From the NCBI GenBank assembly GCA_001465935.1, contig LNKV01000014.1:248001-312000 (forward strand): a stretch of DNA of 64,000 bases, in the 5' to 3' direction. The stretch is from Clarireedia homoeocarpa. Lineage: Eukaryota > Ascomycota > Leotiomycetes > Helotiales > Rutstroemiaceae. How positions within the stretch are numbered: the stretch's first letter is position 1; each line of letters starts with the position of its first letter. Both the position numbers and the translations under genes were made by a program. The notes under the pieces are model-generated. The model had not been told where the DNA came from. It did no database searches and saw nothing but the letters and a program-made list of their open reading frames with translations. This document shows positions 56,801 to 64,000 of the stretch, one piece after another.

Positions 56801-59800
56801 TTCCTTGGCTGACATTGAATTGCGTTTGCGGGAGAGTTCACATTACCTGAGAAAGCCAACATGGTCTCTGTGACGTTGGGTAGTGTCGCGGCATATGAAA
56901 GACAGGAAAAGCAGAGACCAACAAGATTAGAATGCTTGTTTATGCACAACAACACAATGTTTACACGATGTGTAAGACCTGATTCGTAGGATTTCGTCAA
57001 GGCTCAAACACATGTAATGAGCTCAGGCGTCAAAAGCCTGACTGAAGTGCCGGCCGATACAACAAGGCTTCGAACCTCTGCTGACCATACCTTGGCGCTC
57101 AGTAAAATAGCGAGGTTGAATTGTGCTCTACGAAGTATTCACGTACTCAAGGTAAATTGCTGGCAAGGTCGAGGAAAATGGTGTTGGCGTTGATATGAGC
57201 CTCAAAATGACGCTGCCGCCGTTCTACAGAAAGGAAACCATCTCAACTCTGCCGATACCACCCTGAGCTCTGGTACGAACGGTAGTTCTCATAATTCTGT
57301 TGCCGGATTGTTCGGCAAGCATGCCCGGCGGCATTATTTATCTGGACCTTATCATCGACTTCGTGGCACCCTTGATGCCACTTTTTACTGTACCTTGGAT
57401 GCTTGGCATGAAATTCGAGCCACTTCTCCATATTATCTGCAGTGAGGTCGGCGCTTGTTCCTGAAGCTGAGAGGCGTAGTCGGGAACCTGCCAGAGCAAC
57501 TTTCGGTATATCCCAGAAAACATGGATGGTTCCGATCAGAAATAGGGCCAGAAGCCCAATTTAATCGAACTACCGCGCGTAGCCGTCGTAGCAGTAAAAT
57601 TGTGCAGTACAGCAGTGCCTGCTGGGAAAACTATGTTTTATGGAGATACCGCTACCGCGTCTTCGTAGCTTCTCCCGTCGATGGAAGCGGAGAAGCGATG
57701 GAGATCATATGCCGGGGGCAGAACTTGCTTAATTGCCCGAACAGGAATTCGTTGCGAGGAAAGATTATGGGATTATGGGGGGAGGGGTAGGAAAAGTGGT
57801 CATACTTCGCCTGCGGCACTGTGTTAGCGATATGCAGTCAATTCCAAATTCAGTAGTTAGCTTACGTTTGTCCCTGTCTAAATTTCGGATCTGAAGATGG
57901 ACTGGAGACTGGAGACAACAGCAGATTTTCGTCTAGGGCCCGGTTGGTCCGTACGAAGCAAGAAGTTTCAAATCCACCTTAGATCCAACGGTTATATCTT
58001 TCCTTCTGGACGAACAGACAAGAAATCCACTCATACTTCGAAGTGCTATAAGACATGTTCTGCTTTGTAATTTCGATCCTTGTGCTTACATGGTATGTGA
58101 TACGTCCGTTCGTGGTTCGCAGTGTCTTGATACAAATGTATCTTCACCAGTTGGCGTTGCTCATTGGGCTAGTGCTTTGTGGCTTGAGATGGTTGCGGGA
58201 GTTGTGGGAAAACCCTTAGATGAGGCTCTTTGATGTCCCTGCCCTTGTATCTTTCTGTCTGCTCGTCTGGTAGTCACAACTAGATTTCTACCTTCCGATC
58301 GCACGGCACTTGCATTTTCGAGCTACTGTGCACACGTCTAAGTGTCTAGTAAGTGCTAAGGATTGTCATACAATTGCAATTCTACCGAAGACTTTCCGAC
58401 GCCTTGACTTCGTAAAGACTGGAGAGGGATAGCCTAGAAGAAAGGCTTGGCTCGATCGGAGCACGTCCCTGATCTGGACGATACCCGCATTACATTATGA
58501 TAAGTCCTCGAAGCGTTACCGCATCTCTGGGATACAGTAGAAGGGGTAAGTTCGACTTGGATGATGCCTGCCAACACACACGATCGACTTGGGGAAAAGG
58601 CCAATCCTGTATTCGACGCGATGTTTTATGGGCTGTGCCCATTCCCGGTTTTATGAAGTCGTTTGTTTGTGTATTGAGTTGATTCAGTGTTTGAATTGTG
58701 GCGGAGATTGCGTTTTGGGTCAATCACTCATCTCTTATTCTCGATCGACACTGGTCGACACTGGTCTTTGCAACACGTACTTCGTAGATCAGTACGTACT
58801 CTGCTCACTGCAAGTTTCCACGCGCGGTAGGCACCCCCCGTTTCGTCATCTAACCCGTATGTTGTGCCATGGCTTACTCATGCCTGACTGTAGTGAGGCA
58901 GGTGTAAGCAGTCGCCGATCACAGCCACCCAAGTGTCACCACTAAGCAACATTAAAATAACTTGGTTGATATGTGATTGGAACATCAATCGGGTGCTTCT
59001 TCTGCTTTGCCGCACTTAGCCTCAGCCCTTAGATTTCCAACGATTCGGGATTGAGCGTTACCAGTACCGAGAATGCAAGGTTGTCTCGTAAATGTCGTAT
59101 AAAAGCTGTCCCGTGCCCGCCCTTAGGCGATTTCGGAAAGGGTGAGCGGGACTGCCACCATTTTTCATCTGTCCCAGCATTGTGACCAGGGATTCTGGAT
59201 CCTTAGTATGAAGAATTCCCGACTTGTGAGATCCATGACGGAGCGATCCTTACGGTAGTAGCCCGCCTTCATTGCAGCCTCTCCCTCGTTTCATCCTCCT
59301 TTCATCTTCCCAAGACCTCGCTCGAATTCGGATCGTTGTTGCTCGCTTGACAAAGCTCATGGCACGAAGAAGCACGGGGTGATTGCGCGATGCTTTGAGA
59401 GGACAATCGGTCATGAGGGAGAGCATGGGACTAAAGTGTTTATGGTACGATGAAAGCGTCTAGGCAGTGGGTTAGCACCTTGAGAATGGATAATAAATGG
59501 GTCATCTGGCTGACAGCACGTTACCCGTTGACCTTCTAAGCCCTTTTATTATCTCACAATTCTTGCATGCTACTAAATTCGCATTCGTCTATACAACCTT
59601 ACCAGAGCCTGGATAACAGTTATCCACAATACAGTACTCGGCAGGATGTTCTACCAAGTCCTTGTAGGCAATGGCGGCGATAGAGGGAGCGATGGCATTT
59701 CCGTCCCACCAAAATTGAAACTGGAGAATGGAGACGGCAATTGCTGCATCTTGGAAAAATGACTAAGTACAGTTCACTTCACATAATCTTAACGAACGGA

Positions 59801-61410
59801 AATTGCTAGGTGTGTTTACGATTTACAGACGGCTATCATGCACGAAGTAGCTGTACCACTCCGCTTCATCGACCTGCATAGTTCGGCATTTGCTAGTAGC
59901 TCGTTATTAAGGACATGCCGTACTGATAATTAGATCCATCGCTAGATCCATCATGCGCTTCTACGCCTCAAACCAGAGACTAGATTGAAGAGTGTGTCTG
60001 TGTACCCGAGACTGCTTTATTCAAACAAAAGCGTGCCGACACTAGTTACTAGAATAATGCTACTTGCTAGACAGCACTAGCTGACTCGAATATATTCTAA
60101 TAGCCGACCTAAAATGATCCTACGGGTTGCCTATTTTACCTATATTATGGAATCTACGAAATGTAACATCCCTTCCGCCTATCCAGGTAAGTGAGAATAT
60201 CTATTTTGAGTGGGTTCCCATCCCTGGTCATACATCCCCGTCCGAAGTCTCCTTCTCCAACCTCATTTTTTTTTGGAATAGTGCTGTATTTTTCACTCCA
60301 TGTTTTGCCATACAACAACGCACCCCTTGTCTAGAGGCTGTTACTTGTATTCACCCCTGAACCGGGAAAGAGCAAATTCTTTGAAGGAGCTTGGTGCAGA
60401 ACCTGGCACCAGACAAAAGAGCTAAAATACGGCCACGCTATCTATCGCATGGCATGACAGGCTTTCAGATCATATCGAAGGCGCCACAGGCCCACCATGA
60501 CTACTACCCCACAAGTTCGAAAATTGTCTTTTCTAGTCTCTATTAGCTCTTCTGTTATGCCGGAGTCTAAGGGCGGATCATCCTTTTCAAGTTCTGCTAG
60601 CAGCGGCTTTTCGAGCGGACTTGCACGAGGATACCGTCCACTTTTACCCCCCAAAGCAGGTCTTTCCTCGTCATTGTCTTAGCTTTTCCCAGGCATGGCA
60701 AGTAAGACTCCGTTTACATTTCCCGGCTAGATAATTCTACTAGACTAATCTTTTTATCAGTCTGGCTTCTCCTCCTCCGGCAAAGGTTTCTTCCTTCATC
60801 AAATATACCTACCTCCAACCAGCACTTCAAACCACCCCTTGTTCTTTGGCGGGCTCTTTCATGTACATGCACATTCCTTCTGCACCTACTAGGTTCCTTA
60901 CCCTTGGTGCCATTCCTTAACGCCTGTTTACTTCACATACCGCCAGCCATCTAGTAAGCACCACTCGACCGGCCTCGCACGAGCGTCTGCTTCCAGAAGA
61001 ATGGGTTTGCCCGAACTCGTGGTCACAGCATGAGCCACACCTTCCAAATTGTCATTACCGACATTTCTTGACGCATTATACCTATCATATTTCTACTTTT
61101 CCATTCGGGATTCCTCGTGTCATAGTTACATCGTACTTCCTCAAAACTTCCCAGTCACCGCTCGTCACCGCTCGAATTGAGACTGGCGGCACTTCGCTGC
61201 GACTGCCGTTTTGAAAGAGCTTGACTATCCTTCTTTGAGGTCAGCTGAATTCTTCCACTATTGAAGACAAGCAATTTCAGCAATCCTGAAAATAGTCGAC
61301 ACAAACCCTGCATGTGCTACACGATTACGTCCCATTCGAGGAAAACATACATCTATATCGTTGTTTTGTGAACTATACTTGCCTTCCTTTTCGAATATCG
61401 ACTTTTGAAT
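50845..61410. other. 10.5-kb region without supported genes, upstream of the transcription factor
   Basis: I found no frame with a family signature or a coherent exon chain on either strand; the longest frames are 134 and 137 codons or less. The left part (50.85-55 kb) is featureless apart from a short duplication (AGCCTTCTATGA at about 53882 and 53896) and a G12 run near 54679. Between 55.85 and 58.8 kb, TACTTCGTA-like palindromes cluster. Near-perfect 10-12 bp duplications occur at about 58753, 59935 and 61144. From about 60.7 kb to 61.4 kb the plus strand is pyrimidine-rich, as in a transcribed leader. The simplest reading is a long promoter plus 5' leader of the regulator at 61411. Confidence 0.55.
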
Positions 61411-64000
61411 ATGACCCAGATATACACTAGGCCACTCATTTCCCCTTTGCATTCCCACCAATCCTACCACGATCAACTACGTATAGATAAACTATACGCA
61501 CTAAAGGATCATACAGCCACTTCGACCAATTCGGGAAAGCAGCTGAGCTTTGTCGGCAAGGAAAGTGACAATAATACTTCACGATCAAAATCTCCTTCCT
61601 CTACTCAAACAAGAGATTCGAATACTCACCAAACAAGACCTGGAGACATGTATCAAGTATCTCAGAAAGCTCCTCGGGAGCAGCTTCCACCATTGAGCTC
61701 TCTATTTGGATCAGCATCGTCGTCGAGTCGACCAGCGCAGTCCCCTTATTCAGATCGACAAAGCCCTATATTCCCGTCAGCATCACCTCAAGATGGCCGA
61801 CAACCAGCTACACCCATTCATCCAGATCGCGCCTATGAGAGTTCATACTTTCCACGACCAACTATTTCACGACATTATTCGCATGGCTCAAGACCAGAAG
61901 GTCAAGAAAGATTAGGATACCCAGCGCCTCCACGTTCTAGCAATAGGCCAGAGTCGCCTCGATTTACACCACGATATGTTGACTCACGGCAGGCACCAGG
62001 CCCCAACTCTACAAACAACTGGTCGCCTCGTTCGGAGACTAGTCGCCAGGAACAATTCCCCGTCATAAGAGCCCAGTCAGACCAACATCGACAACCACCT
62101 CCCACATCAAGGACTGAGCATGAGCCAAGACCTCTGTATCGTGACCACTCTAACTCTGCAGCGTCAAATTATCCTCCCACACCAGCCAGTACTGTCGTTG
62201 CCGAGCCTTTGACTGTGAAGGATGGTCTGGGACCGAAGATTTGGACCGGTACTCAATTTTTACCTCGCTTTGTGAAGCAAGCAGATGTTCCAGGGGAGGG
62301 GCTTTGCTATTTCTATGATGATGGAACTCATTGCAAGACAGTGATCGATGGGGAGGTTGTTAATGCTCATTGGGGAGTAACCAAGGCTGGGAAGCCAAGA
62401 AAGAGACTTGCCATCGCATGCATCACATGTAGGGAAAAGAAGATCAAATGCGACCCAGACTATCCCAGATGTGTGCAGTGCGAGAAGTTCGGTAGGGTAT
62501 GCAAGTTCAAAAATGCGTAAGTTGACCACCTAGTTTCCCCACCAAGTCTCTTTTGCAAAAATTTTCTTGTCGAGAAACAACAATGCTGATTCTACTGTAT
62601 TCAGTCCCAGAGGCGGTCAAGGATCACCAGATACTCCACCAGCTGACCCGGAAGATTTACCTCTCAGACCAGGCTCTTCCCGTGGAGATGAAGTTTTCAA
62701 GGTTGAGGACCGGGAAGCCAGTAACTCGGTTTCTCCTAGGCAGAACCTTCGCCGAGTAAGTCCAGAGTCGGAATCGCATCACTCGAAGCGTCAGCGAAAT
62801 GGCTACAATGACTTCACACCGGTTGCTTCTGAAGCCTCTCCGCGATTATCAGCGAACGATACAACCTCGCCCAGCACTGCATGGCTCGAACCGTCTGTAG
62901 CCCGATCAATCGACCATACCTTCCTTCGTGATTGGCAGGTCGACCCATTCATTACAAAACCTATTCTCTCCACTGAGCTATTGACCACCTTTTTCAAACA
63001 GGTGCCAGAGACTGTATACTGCATGTTCCCCGAAAATGCATTTACTAGCTGGGCTCTTTCTACCCGCGAAAAGTCACTTGACGACTTGATGGTTATTTAC
63101 AGCATTCTCGCTTTAGGAGCGACATTCTCATCCAAATCTGATCATAAAACTCTGGCTTCGCCTTACGCTGCGATCGCCCGATATGCCTGCGATAATCGCC
63201 GTTTCAGTATTCAGCTCGTACAGTCGCGATTGGTGCTGTCTCTTTACTACTTTGCTATCAACAGTCCTGACGATTCATGGGATTTCTGTGGGGCTGCTTT
63301 GAGGGCTGCAAGTGGTTTGAAATTAAACGTCGAGATCGAGAAGACGGAAGATGGATATCTGCAATCTTTCCCCTACGGTCTCAACCGCTTTGGGTATGCT
63401 GAGTGCAGGAGACGCACTTTCTGGAGCTGTTATATCATAGACCGATTCAACGGGTTCTGCTCTGGTCACCCAAATGTCATACATCCAGAAGATGTATTCC
63501 TCCGACTTCCCTGCGATAGAGTCAGTTTCGAGAGCCAAGCAGATATCAAGAACCCATTTTTTGATGCCTCTACTCATCTGATTCACGGCGATAACTGGAC
63601 GGTTGGATCATTGGCATATCTAATCAACATTATGACTATCTGGGGAGACGTAATGTCTAGCATTTATCGAAGTTCACAACGTCTTCAGCCATCTAACTCC
63701 TCAAAATTCGCGGATTACTACCAATCTACCACCGGCCGATTGCTAGCTTGGAGAAATTCCCTACCCCATTGCTACGCATTCTCTCCCGAAAACCTAGCCA
63801 AGGAAGCCGATTCCGGCAGATTGGGTACTTTCGTTACGATGCATGCAGTATACCATACAACTATGATGAAGCTTAATCGACACGTCCAGCATGCGCAACT
63901 AAACAGTTCGCAAATCAACCATCATGTTTCTGCTGCAGGTCAACATGCCAATGCCCTGTTGGGGTTGATGGATACTCTGACAGCTAGTCGTTCATCCAAC
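61411..64000 (+). CDS. Zn2Cys6 transcription factor with fungal-specific TF domain (3' partial)
   Basis: A DNA-binding regulator; the window shows 834 residues and the gene continues past the edge. Exon 1 is 61411-62516; the intron 62517-62604 has a GTAAGT donor and TTCAG acceptor and is in phase; exon 2 runs from 62605. Residues 1-290 are Ser/Pro/Gln-rich and disordered. A conserved-looking segment follows, GPKIWTGTQFLPRFVKQADV with CYFYDDGTHCKTVIDGE. The binuclear cluster CITCREKKIKC with CVQCEKFGRVC then lies at about residues 337-364 (spacing 2-6-6-2-6). Exon 2 carries the middle homology region of the family, including DDLMVIYSILALGATF, YAECRRRTFWSCYIIDRFNG and FLRLPCDR. A zinc cluster this far from the N-terminus is unusual. 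The first ATG in frame is used, but an upstream exon is possible. No specific regulator is named. Confidence 0.9.

Noticed and set aside
57060..57130. tRNA-like B box (TTCGAACC) in the gene-poor region
   Set aside because: No cloverleaf with a matching acceptor stem could be drawn around it on either strand.

Overview
The window is nuclear DNA of a filamentous ascomycete (Pezizomycotina). Genes are split by many short introns (about 45-195 nt) with GT..AG ends, intergenic gaps contain microsatellites, and almost every product is an ascomycete housekeeping protein. The overall look suggests a leotiomycete, but that placement is an inference. No bacterial-type operons, CRISPR arrays, rRNA or convincing tRNA genes were seen. 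Gene models were built by joining exons by hand, checking splice signals and reading phase at each junction.

Layout: 0-8 kb holds a 5'-truncated Sds3-like Rpd3L subunit, a small three-exon COA3 gene on the minus strand, the Pta1/symplekin 3'-end processing factor and a She3-like coiled-coil protein. 8.8-12.5 kb encodes a large unidentified protein. 13-19 kb holds SdhC (complex II), a secreted GH1 beta-glucosidase and the Fe-S scaffold ATPase Cfd1. 19-25 kb holds two long, mostly disordered proteins that converge on a microsatellite belt. 27.3-29.5 kb holds S-adenosylmethionine decarboxylase, with a 601-nt upstream stretch lacking any sense-strand ATG. 30-31.3 kb is a Tc1/mariner element whose transposase frame is intact except for five TAG codons at tryptophan positions, the pattern expected of repeat-induced point mutation (RIP). 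32.3-50.8 kb is gene-dense: mitoribosomal mL57, Rtt109, an RTA1-like membrane protein, an LCCL-domain membrane protein, QTRT2, a GCP5/Mod21-like gamma-tubulin complex subunit, a GT15 mannosyltransferase, a beta-lactamase-fold (LovD-like) enzyme and an aquaporin with an altered first NPA motif.

From 50.8 to 61.4 kb there is about 10.5 kb with no gene I can support. It leads into a Zn2Cys6 transcription factor that runs off the right edge. This looks like a long regulatory and leader region for a developmental-type regulator.

The genes do not form one pathway. There is a mild mitochondrial/Fe-S theme (COA3, SdhC, Cfd1, mL57), but it is spread over 31 kb among unrelated genes and probably has no meaning. 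I found no clear new multi-gene system. The items most worth following up are the RIP-marked transposon, the aquaporin pore motif, the ATG-free leader, the long gene-poor region with its palindromic motif cluster, and two unidentified large proteins.
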